Source of the DNA: an uncultured Alphaproteobacteria bacterium
GTDB taxonomy: Bacteria > Pseudomonadota > Alphaproteobacteria > Rickettsiales > UBA1997
Direction: 5' to 3'
Length of the DNA: 5,107 bases
NCBI GenBank assembly: GCA_903898475.1
Contig: CAIUFU010000051.1
Location: 1-5,107 of the forward strand
Below the pieces are notes generated by a model. That model was not told the DNA's origin. It ran no database searches and saw nothing but the letters and a program-made list of their open reading frames with translations. Shown piece after piece: positions 1 through 5,107 of this stretch. The first letter of the stretch is position 1. Every line of letters starts with the position of its first letter. Made by a program: the position numbers and the translations under genes.

Positions 1-726
1 ATGGCAATTGCAAAAATCGTTTTGCGTCCTTTGCCATCAATTGATCGTCCTGCAATCGTTACCTCAATTCCAAATAGCAAAAGAAAGGGCACCGTCATGC
101 TAGACATGGGTGCTAATATCGAATGTGGCGCTGATGTTTTATTCCAGTTCGCCGTAATGGGTCACGCTTTCGCCCGCAATGTTTTAAAAATTAAAAATCC
201 AACAATCGGCGTTTTAAATGTCGGATCGGAAGACGCCAAAGGCCACGAAGAAGTACGCAGTGTTGCTGCAATGCTTAAAGCCAGCACCTTAAGTGATTGC
301 TTTTACGGCTATGTTGAAGGAGACGACATCACCAAAGGCACGGTTGACGTTGTAGTAACTGATGGCTTCACCGGCAACATCACTTTGAAAGCCATTGAAG
401 GCACTGTAAAATTAATGTCAGCTTTCATCAAAGAAGCTTTAAGCAGTTCAATCTGGTCAAAATTAGGTTACCTTTTAGCAAGCTCGGCAATTACCAAATC
501 TAGCAAAGAAATGGATCCGCGCATGCATAATGGTGCGATGTTAGTTGGCTTGAACGGCGTTGTCGTAAAAAGTCACGGCAGCACTGACCGCATTGGTTTT
601 GCTAACGCAATTAAAGTTGCCATCTCGCTTGTAGAAAACAAAATTAACGAACAAATCACGCAAGAATTAAAATCAGCTGTAGATACAATTAAAGCTGCAA
701 CCGCCACTCAAGAAGAGGCCAAATAA
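1..726 (+). CDS. plsX: Phosphate acyltransferase PlsX (5'-truncated by window edge)
   Basis: PlsX makes acyl-phosphate from acyl-ACP and inorganic phosphate. PlsY then uses the acyl-phosphate to acylate glycerol-3-phosphate in phospholipid synthesis; PlsX is a peripheral, membrane-associated cytoplasmic enzyme. Visible family blocks, numbered from the first codon here, are LDMGAN (34-39), LNVGSEDAKG (72-81), the EGDDI-KGTVDVVVT stretch (about 106-120), DGFTGN (121-126), MDPRMHNGA (171-179) and KSHGS (190-194). Only 241 residues are present, against about 330-355 for the family. The first residues (MAIAKIVLRPLP) match the interior segment that follows the conserved GNTGA motif, so the ATG at position 1 is almost certainly an internal methionine and roughly 100 N-terminal residues lie upstream. 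The stop overlaps the fabH start by one base (TAATG), which suggests translational coupling. The C-terminal tail, rich in A, T, E and K, is typical of a variable end. The family assignment is secure; the true start is outside the window. Confidence 0.96.
   Translation: MAIAKIVLRPLPSIDRPAIVTSIPNSKRKGTVMLDMGANIECGADVLFQFAVMGHAFARNVLKIKNPTIGVLNVGSEDAKGHEEVRSVAAMLKASTLSDCFYGYVEGDDITKGTVDVVVTDGFTGNITLKAIEGTVKLMSAFIKEALSSSIWSKLGYLLASSAITKSSKEMDPRMHNGAMLVGLNGVVVKSHGSTDRIGFANAIKVAISLVENKINEQITQELKSAVDTIKAATATQEEAK
711..718 (+). promoter_or_regulatory. Ribosome binding site of fabH inside the plsX end
   Basis: The purine-rich string AGAAGAGG lies 7 bases before the fabH ATG at 726, inside the last codons of plsX. 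It is a reasonable Shine-Dalgarno match and supports the start at 726. With the TAATG stop-start overlap, it suggests that ribosomes ending on plsX can reinitiate on fabH. Confidence 0.65.
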
Positions 727-1691
727 TGACTACAATCCACAGCAAGATCAGCGCCACTGGCTCTTATCTTCCTAAAAAAATTCTTACCAATTTAGAACTC
801 GCCAAAACCGTCGAAACTTCTGACGAATGGATAATGGATCGCACCGGAATCAAACAAAGACACATTGCAGCTGAAGGCGAAGTAACTTCAGATCTCGCAA
901 GCAATGCCGCTTTGAAAGCCCTAGAACAAGCTGGAATCAAAGCCGAAGAAATCGAATTAATCATTTTAGCCACCACAACGCCAGACCTCACCTTCCCCGC
1001 AACCGCGACCACAGTTCAAGCAAAAATCGGCGCCAAAAACGCCTTCGCTTTTGATATTCAAGCAGTTTGCTCAGGATTTGTTTTTGCGATTGCCACTGCG
1101 GATAATTTCATCAAATCCGGCCAAGTAAAAAACGCTTTGGTGATTGGCGCTGACACTTTGTCGCGCATCGTTGACTGGTCTGACCGCAACACCTGTGTGC
1201 TTTTTGGCGACGGCGCTGGCGCAGTTTTGTTGCAAGCAACCACGGAAGAAAATCGCGGTATTATTTCCTCTGATCTACATTCTGACGGCACACTAAACGA
1301 CATCCTAAAAACCAGCGGTGGACCTGCTTCCAACCAAAAAACTGGCTTCATTGAAATGTCGGGAAAAGAAGTTTTCAAACATGCCGTAGAAAAAATGTCA
1401 AAATCAGTTTTGTCAGTTTTAAGCAAAGCTGGGCTTAGCATTAAAGACATTGATTTACTGGTTCCACACCAAGCAAATGCCAGAATTTTAAATGCTGTTG
1501 CAACCCGTCTAGAACTCTCCGAAGAACAAGTAATCATCACCGTACAAAATCACGCTAACACTTCTGCAGCCTCAATCCCATTGGCACTAGATTGCGCCAA
1601 CTCCATTGGCAAAATCAAAAAAGGTGACTTAGTTGTCCTCGAAGCCCTAGGTGGCGGACTTACCTGGGGATCAATCGCGCTGCGTTGGTAA
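726..1691 (+). CDS. fabH: Beta-ketoacyl-ACP synthase III (FabH)
   Basis: FabH condenses acetyl-CoA (or another short acyl-CoA) with malonyl-ACP to give acetoacetyl-ACP, the initiating step of type II fatty-acid synthesis in the cytoplasm. The 321-residue length is normal for the family. The thiolase-fold triad is complete: Cys115 in AVCSGF, His248 in VPHQAN and Asn278 in NHANTSAAS. Other family blocks are TSDEWI-RTGI (31-42), ATTTPD (82-87), FGDGAGAV (160-167) and the C-terminal LEALGGGLTWGS (305-316). The start at 726 gives the usual short N-terminus before the first strand, and a Shine-Dalgarno match sits 7 bases upstream. It overlaps plsX by one base, so the two are very probably one operon that ends at the palindromic terminator 20 bases after the stop. 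In many alphaproteobacteria ihfA and a merR-type gene follow fabH; neither does here. KAS III is well distinguished from FabB/FabF by the Cys-His-Asn triad. Substrate chain preference cannot be read from the sequence. Confidence 0.97.
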   Translation: MTTIHSKISATGSYLPKKILTNLELAKTVETSDEWIMDRTGIKQRHIAAEGEVTSDLASNAALKALEQAGIKAEEIELIILATTTPDLTFPATATTVQAKIGAKNAFAFDIQAVCSGFVFAIATADNFIKSGQVKNALVIGADTLSRIVDWSDRNTCVLFGDGAGAVLLQATTEENRGIISSDLHSDGTLNDILKTSGGPASNQKTGFIEMSGKEVFKHAVEKMSKSVLSVLSKAGLSIKDIDLLVPHQANARILNAVATRLELSEEQVIITVQNHANTSAASIPLALDCANSIGKIKKGDLVVLEALGGGLTWGSIALRW

Positions 1692-1711
1692 AAAAACAAT
1701 CATCCAAAAAC

Positions 1712-1751
1712 AAAAAGCCAATTTTGTACCTAGGTACAAAATTGGCTTTTT
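1712..1751. terminator. Bidirectional intrinsic terminator, perfect 40-base palindrome
   Basis: Every base from 1712 to 1751 pairs with its partner around a centre between 1731 and 1732 (CCTAGG core). The stem has a GCC/GGC clamp bounded by AAAAA on the left and TTTTT on the right. Read in either direction, the RNA gives a stem followed by a U run. It lies between the fabH stop (1691) and the kbl stop (1779), which converge, so it most likely terminates both transcripts. The pairing is seen directly; the termination function is inferred from shape and position. Confidence 0.88.
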
Positions 1752-1778
1752 AGTAGCAAAATCAGGCATCTAAAAAAT

Positions 1779-2984
1779 TTATTTCTGCAATCCCAAGCTT
1801 TTTCCCACTCGAATAAAAGCAGAAATCGCTTTATCTAGATGTTCTTTTTCGTGAGCTGCAGAAATCTGCACGCGAATTCTCGCTTCATTTTTTGGCACCA
1901 CCGGAAAGGCAAAAGCGATTACGTAAATTCCTTCTTCTTCAATCATTTTTTTGGCAACCTGCCCCGCTAAAATCGCGTCGCCAAACATCACGGCAACAAC
2001 TGGATGCGTGCTTGGACGAATGTCGAATCCGGCTTCAACCATTTTTTCGCGGAAGTAAGTTGTGTTGTCGGCAAGTTTTTGAATCAAAGCTTTTGATTCT
2101 TTAATCATTTTCAAAATCTCAATGCCAACCGCCGCCGTCATTGGCAAAATATTGTTAGAAAAAAGATAAGGGCGCGCTTTGTTTCTTAGCTTGTCGATTA
2201 CTTCTTTTTTAGAAGCGATAACACCGCCACCCGAGCCGCCCAAGGCTTTGCCGAGTGTGGTGCTTAAAATATCAACTCTACCTTCAACACCGCAAAGTTC
2301 GGCAGTGCCACGACCATTTTCGCCGGTGAAACCTGTTGCATGCGAATCATCAACAAAAACCAAGGCGCCGTATTTTTCAGCCAAGTCGCAGATTTCTTTT
2401 AATTTGGCAATGTCGCCATCCATTGAAAACACGCCATCTGTTACCACTACGCGATTTTTTGCGCCAAGGGCAGCTTTTAATTTTTCTTCCAAATCAGCCA
2501 TGTCGTCAAAGCGATAAAAGTGGCGCGCCGCTTTTGAAAGTCTGATTCCGTCAATCAAACTAGCGTGATTTAAATCGGCTGAAATAATCGCATCTTTCTC
2601 ACCAAAAAGCGCCGCAAACACGCCGTTATTGGCGGCAAAGCATGATGAAAAAGTTATTACATCTTCAAAGCCTAAAAATTCTGCCAGATCATTTTCGAAT
2701 TTTTTGTGCAAATCAAAAGTGCCGCAAATAAAGCGCACTGACGCGGTGCCAAGCCCATATTCTTCAAGCGACTTTTTGCCTGCTTCAATTAATTTTTTAT
2801 TGTTGGCCAAGCCCAAATAATTATTAGCGCAGAAGTTCAAAACTTCTTTCTCACCACCTTGATGGAAAATTTTAATTTCGGCAGATTGCGACGTGACGAT
2901 TTGATATTCGCTTTTGTAAAGACCGGTATTTTTCAGCTCTTGCAACTCGGCTGCGATGTCGTTCAAAAATTGTGCTTTGATCAT
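1779..2984 (-). CDS. kbl: Glycine C-acetyltransferase (2-amino-3-ketobutyrate CoA ligase)
   Basis: Kbl is a PLP enzyme that cleaves 2-amino-3-ketobutyrate with CoA to glycine and acetyl-CoA, the second step of threonine breakdown through threonine dehydrogenase. It belongs to the alpha-oxoamine synthase family (fold-type I aminotransferase). The 401-residue length matches the roughly 398 of E. coli Kbl. Key sites are the NFCANNYLGLAN block (50-61), ASVRFICGT (81-89), LNHAS with the PLP-stacking His140 (138-142), DGVFSMDG (183-190), DDSHATG with Asp212 and His215 (212-218), and the Schiff-base Lys246 in TTLGKALGG (242-250). The C-terminal PVVPK and ARIRVQISAAH stretches (361-377) also match Kbl. 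RFICGT, NFCANNYLGLAN and the divergent threonine dehydrogenase favour Kbl over BioF, 5-aminolevulinate synthase or serine palmitoyltransferase. The ATG start at 2984 gives the expected N-terminus but has no clear Shine-Dalgarno sequence; the bases before it are A/T-rich. It probably shares the 85-base upstream region with tdh. Confidence 0.96.
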   Translation of the reverse strand: MIKAQFLNDIAAELQELKNTGLYKSEYQIVTSQSAEIKIFHQGGEKEVLNFCANNYLGLANNKKLIEAGKKSLEEYGLGTASVRFICGTFDLHKKFENDLAEFLGFEDVITFSSCFAANNGVFAALFGEKDAIISADLNHASLIDGIRLSKAARHFYRFDDMADLEEKLKAALGAKNRVVVTDGVFSMDGDIAKLKEICDLAEKYGALVFVDDSHATGFTGENGRGTAELCGVEGRVDILSTTLGKALGGSGGGVIASKKEVIDKLRNKARPYLFSNNILPMTAAVGIEILKMIKESKALIQKLADNTTYFREKMVEAGFDIRPSTHPVVAVMFGDAILAGQVAKKMIEEEGIYVIAFAFPVVPKNEARIRVQISAAHEKEHLDKAISAFIRVGKSLGLQK

Positions 2985-3069
2985 GTTTTAGTAATTTATT
3001 TTTGAGATGAGGAGCGTAAAAAAACTCTCCAGCTTTTTTAGCAAAGATCACAATCACAAATCAACAAAC
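2985..3069. promoter_or_regulatory. Divergent kbl-tdh intergenic region, presumed bidirectional promoter
   Basis: These 85 bases separate the start codons of kbl (minus) and tdh (plus), so promoters for both should lie here or slightly inside the genes. I could not identify convincing -35/-10 pairs. The best minus-strand candidate is TTGATT, then 17 bases, then CTAAAA, and it is poor. The tdh-proximal part (3047-3069) is A/C-rich with a repeated ATCACAA unit. A GAGGAG string at 3009-3014 is too far from the tdh start (about 55 bases) to serve as its ribosome site. The two genes form one pathway, so shared control is likely, but no operator is defined. Confidence 0.45.
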
Positions 3070-4014
3070 ATGAAAAAAATTCTAGTGACGGGAGCCGTCG
3101 GACAAATCGGCTCGGAACTGACTGCCGCACTTAAAAAACTTTACGGCGAACAAAATGTTGTAACTTCCGACATTGCGGCGAGCAATTCTGCAGAAGAGTT
3201 TCAGCCTTACGAGCAATTGAACGTGTTAGATAAGCCGCGTCTTTACGAGATTGTTAAGAAACACCAAATCACCGTGATTTACCATTTGGCGGCGATTCTT
3301 TCTGCAGCGGGCGAGCGCAATCCCAACTTGTGTTTCGACGTGAACATGAATGGCCTTTACAATGTATTAGAAGCGGCGCGTGAACTTAATGTGAAGCAGA
3401 TTATCTGCCCAAGTTCAATTGCCGTTTTTGGCCCCGAAACGCCACGCGACAACACTCCGCAAGAAACCATCATTTTACCAAAAACCATGTACGGCCTAAC
3501 CAAAGCAGCGGGCGAGCTGGTTTGCGATTATTACGTGACAAAATTTGGTTTGGATATTCGCGGCATTAGATATCCCGGACTCATCAGCTACAAGACTTTA
3601 CCGGGGGGCGGAACTACTGACTACGCGGTGGAAATTTTTTATGAGGCGATCAAAAACAAATCTTACACTTGCTTCTTAAAGGCCGACACAACGCTGCCGA
3701 TGATGTATATGCCAGATGCGATTCGTGGTACGATTGCTTTGGCGGAAACTGAGTTTTCTAAGTTGAAGCATCACTCGAATTTCAACTTTGCGGGGATGAG
3801 CTTTTCTTGCGCCGAACTTGCGGCAGAAATTTCTAAGAGAATTCCTGAATTTAAAATTGAGTACAAACCGGATTTTCGTCAGGCAATTGCTGATTCTTGG
3901 CCGAGATCAATTGATGATTCTGCTTCAAGAAATGAATGGGGCTGGAAACCGGAATTTGGGTTGTCAGAAATGGTGGATGATATGATTTTGAACTTGAAAA
4001 AGAAGCTTTCTTAA
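3070..4014 (+). CDS. tdh: L-threonine 3-dehydrogenase, extended SDR type (NAD-dependent)
   Basis: This protein probably oxidises L-threonine to 2-amino-3-ketobutyrate with NAD+, feeding Kbl. It is an extended short-chain dehydrogenase, unrelated to the zinc-dependent alcohol-dehydrogenase-like Tdh of E. coli. It resembles the SDR-type enzymes known from Flavobacterium, Cupriavidus and animals. Seen in the sequence are a nucleotide-binding GAVGQIG (8-14, GxxGxxG), Asp34 at the end of the second strand (expected to prefer NAD), HLAA (72-75), PSSIAVFG with the catalytic Ser region (114-121), the catalytic pair Tyr141-Lys145 (YGLTK), RYPGLIS (167-173), GGGTTDYA (179-186) and MYMPDA (212-217). The 314 residues from ATG 3070 fit the family (about 310-320). 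An in-frame ATG at 3007 would add 21 polar residues before the Rossmann strand and is unlikely. No strong Shine-Dalgarno sequence precedes 3070. The divergent kbl strongly supports the substrate; without it, a UDP-sugar epimerase-like function would be the alternative. Confidence 0.9.
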   Translation: MKKILVTGAVGQIGSELTAALKKLYGEQNVVTSDIAASNSAEEFQPYEQLNVLDKPRLYEIVKKHQITVIYHLAAILSAAGERNPNLCFDVNMNGLYNVLEAARELNVKQIICPSSIAVFGPETPRDNTPQETIILPKTMYGLTKAAGELVCDYYVTKFGLDIRGIRYPGLISYKTLPGGGTTDYAVEIFYEAIKNKSYTCFLKADTTLPMMYMPDAIRGTIALAETEFSKLKHHSNFNFAGMSFSCAELAAEISKRIPEFKIEYKPDFRQAIADSWPRSIDDSASRNEWGWKPEFGLSEMVDDMILNLKKKLS

Positions 4015-4024
4015 GATCTTCAAT

Positions 4025-4095
4025 GTCATGCTGAGCTTGTCGAAGCATGATTCTGGGAACGAGCCTGAATCATGCTTCGACAAGCTCAGCACGAC
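4025..4095. repeat. REP-like inverted repeat (two opposed copies), possible terminator
   Basis: Left arm 4025-4053 and right arm 4067-4095 are reverse complements over 29 positions with one mismatch (A4028 opposite C4092), around a 13-base loop. Each arm also contains its own small palindrome: TCATGCT at 4026-4032 pairs with AGCATGA at 4044-4050, and the right arm has the same with one changed base. This is two units in inverted orientation, like paired REP/BIME elements. The core CTGAGCTTGTCGAAG is, from memory, a word that recurs in intergenic repeats of many unrelated bacterial genomes. The element fills nearly all of the 83-base gap between converging tdh and the glycosyltransferase gene. 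It can fold in both transcripts and may protect their 3' ends or terminate them. A T run (4102-4106) follows only on the plus strand, six bases after the stem, so a classic terminator is less certain. Confidence 0.85.
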
Positions 4096-4097
4096 TA

Positions 4098-5107
4098 TTA
4101 GTTTTTCTTCGCCACCACCATCTCAATAATCCCATTCAACTTCTCCCTCACCTTCTCCGCTGAATAATTAGCAAAGAATTTTTCCGAAGCTTTCACCGCC
4201 AAACCTTTGGCGAATTCTTCGTTATTAATCATTCTTTCAATCGCATTTGCCAAAAGTTCTGGCATTGCTTCGTCGCTATCTTTCGAAACTTTTAGACCAT
4301 CAACTCCATCAGTAATCACCTCATCTGGACCCCATGAATTGCTGGTGAGAATTGGTGTTGAGTAAAGCATTGCTTCCAGCAAAACAATGCCGAAAGTTTC
4401 ATAAGCCGATGGCAAAATGAAGATGTCAATTGAGTCAAAGAAGTCTCTTTTATTGTTGGTCCATCCCAAAATTTGGAACTCCTTTTTTAGCTTTAATTCT
4501 TTAGCTAATTCTTTAAGCGATTTTTCTTCCGGCCCAATACCGCCAATCACATATTCGCTTTCAATGCCGCGTTCACGCAAGATCGCCATGGCACGCAAAA
4601 TTTTATCGAAGTTTTTTTCAACGTATATACGACCCAAAGAACCAAGTCTGATTGGTTTGCGAAATGGTTGTTTAACAAGCGGCGTAAAATCTTTCGGAAC
4701 TTCGATCATGTTTGGAATTACCAACGAAGTTTCCGGCGCCTTTCCTGCTTTGATTAGCTCTCCGCTGAAAAATGAATTCACGGTTAAAACATAATCGGCT
4801 TTCAAAAACTTTTTCGGGTTAATGCCGTGATCAATTGCAATAATTGGAATTTTTTTACACAGCAAAAAACGAGCAGCGCGAGCTAAAAATAAAGCACGAC
4901 CCGAATGGCAAATAATCACATCAGGAGAGAAACTAAGAAACAAAATTGCCATGCGAATCATTGAAGAAATATCCGCATTATTCACCGCCGGAACCTCAGC
5001 GAACCTCGTGCTAGCCTGTCTCGCTTCACTGGCGTAAACCATCTTTGGTTTTGTGATTGAGAGAACTTTATTACCGCTCAAAGTCAGATGTTTGGCGTAA
5101 TCAATGA
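4098..5107 (-). CDS. GT4-type glycosyltransferase (5'-truncated by window edge)
   Basis: This is a GT-B fold glycosyltransferase that transfers a sugar from a nucleotide-sugar donor, most likely onto a surface glycan such as LPS, O-antigen or capsule; donor and acceptor cannot be read. The reading frame stays open to the window end. The first possible start inside is a TTG at 5081, but the codons upstream encode ...DYAKHLTLSGNKV, the normal end of the first helix and next strand in this family, so that TTG is an internal leucine and the real start lies beyond 5107. Numbering from the TTG, the C-terminal donor-binding domain begins near RLGSLGRIYVEKNFDKI (145-161). It continues with the GGIGPEEKSL segment (180-189) and the E-x7-E motif in YETFGIVLLEAM (Glu228 and Glu236), followed by SNSWGPDEVITDGVDGL (247-263). 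No signal peptide or transmembrane segment is evident in the part seen. Perhaps 20-40 N-terminal residues are missing. It converges on tdh across the inverted repeat and is not obviously tied to the other genes. Confidence 0.9.
   Translation of the reverse strand, partial: IDYAKHLTLSGNKVLSITKPKMVYASEARQASTRFAEVPAVNNADISSMIRMAILFLSFSPDVIICHSGRALFLARAARFLLCKKIPIIAIDHGINPKKFLKADYVLTVNSFFSGELIKAGKAPETSLVIPNMIEVPKDFTPLVKQPFRKPIRLGSLGRIYVEKNFDKILRAMAILRERGIESEYVIGGIGPEEKSLKELAKELKLKKEFQILGWTNNKRDFFDSIDIFILPSAYETFGIVLLEAMLYSTPILTSNSWGPDEVITDGVDGLKVSKDSDEAMPELLANAIERMINNEEFAKGLAVKASEKFFANYSAEKVREKLNGIIEMVVAKKN

Noticed and set aside
1058..1540. Open minus-strand frame of 160 codons
   Set aside because: It lies wholly antisense to fabH, whose catalytic triad is intact. 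Its product is Ser/Lys/Ala-rich with no recognisable domain. It is a shadow of the real gene.
2179..2517. Plus-strand frame of 112 codons, with further short ones at 1892-2104, 2336-2545 and 2629-2820
   Set aside because: All are antisense to kbl and encode low-complexity Ser/Pro-rich or Arg/Gln-rich strings with no family match and no ribosome site.
3017..3040. A-run, 9 bases, T-run that could fold as a small hairpin in the kbl-tdh gap
   Set aside because: The stem is only A-T pairs with no G-C clamp, so it is too weak for a terminator. It sits upstream of both genes where a terminator makes little sense.
3047..3069. Repeated ATCACAA unit before tdh, reminiscent of half a CRP site (TGTGA on the other strand)
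   Set aside because: The facing TCACA half at the 6-base spacing is missing, so it is not a proper CRP-type palindrome. The short A/C-rich repeat is compatible with chance.
4025..4095. Terminal inverted repeats of an insertion sequence or MITE
   Set aside because: There is no transposase between the arms (13-base loop only), and no clear target-site duplication flanks the element. A REP-like pair describes it better.
4417..4794. Plus-strand frame of 125 codons
   Set aside because: It is antisense to the conserved donor-binding domain of the glycosyltransferase, and its product looks like no known family.
1..5107. A novel defence, toxin-antitoxin or mobile system
   Set aside because: Every long conserved frame belongs to a known metabolic or glycosyltransferase family, the gaps are short, and nothing resembles an integrase, nuclease, toxin or CRISPR repeat.

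Overview
The window reads as ordinary chromosomal DNA from a moderately AT-rich alphaproteobacterium (GC roughly in the low 40s percent by eye, not computed). The assignment rests on the PlsX and FabH proteins. Their segments, such as the EGDDI-KGTVDVVVT stretch of PlsX and the TSDEWI-RTGI, ATADNF and VDWSDR stretches of FabH, look most like alphaproteobacterial versions. An uncultured or Rickettsiales/Holosporales-like lineage would fit the base composition, but the window alone cannot settle the genus or order.

Layout: (1) 1-1691, plus strand: the 3' two thirds of plsX, cut by the window edge, overlaps a complete fabH by one base. Together they link phospholipid and fatty-acid initiation. 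(2) 1712-1751: a perfect 40-base palindrome flanked by A and T runs, a bidirectional terminator between converging fabH and kbl. (3) 1779-2984, minus strand: kbl, 2-amino-3-ketobutyrate CoA ligase. (4) 2985-3069: an 85-base divergent intergenic region that must hold signals for both flanking genes. (5) 3070-4014, plus strand: an extended-SDR-type L-threonine 3-dehydrogenase. (6) 4025-4095: a large inverted repeat, made of two opposed copies of a REP-like unit, fills almost all of the gap between two converging genes. (7) 4098-5107, minus strand: a GT4-type glycosyltransferase whose N-terminus lies beyond the window.

How the genes work together: Tdh oxidises L-threonine to 2-amino-3-ketobutyrate with NAD+, and Kbl cleaves this with CoA to glycine and acetyl-CoA. 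The divergent pair is therefore a complete two-step threonine catabolic module. FabH uses acetyl-CoA to start fatty-acid synthesis, and PlsX converts acyl-ACP to acyl-phosphate for phospholipid synthesis. A metabolic link between the two modules is possible, but they are separately transcribed and adjacency is weak evidence. The glycosyltransferase probably works on surface glycans and has no visible link to the others.

I found no novel multigene system. The least explained element is the REP-like inverted repeat at 4025-4095. There is no stretch longer than 300 bases without a gene, and I saw no tRNA, rRNA, CRISPR array, insertion sequence or riboswitch.
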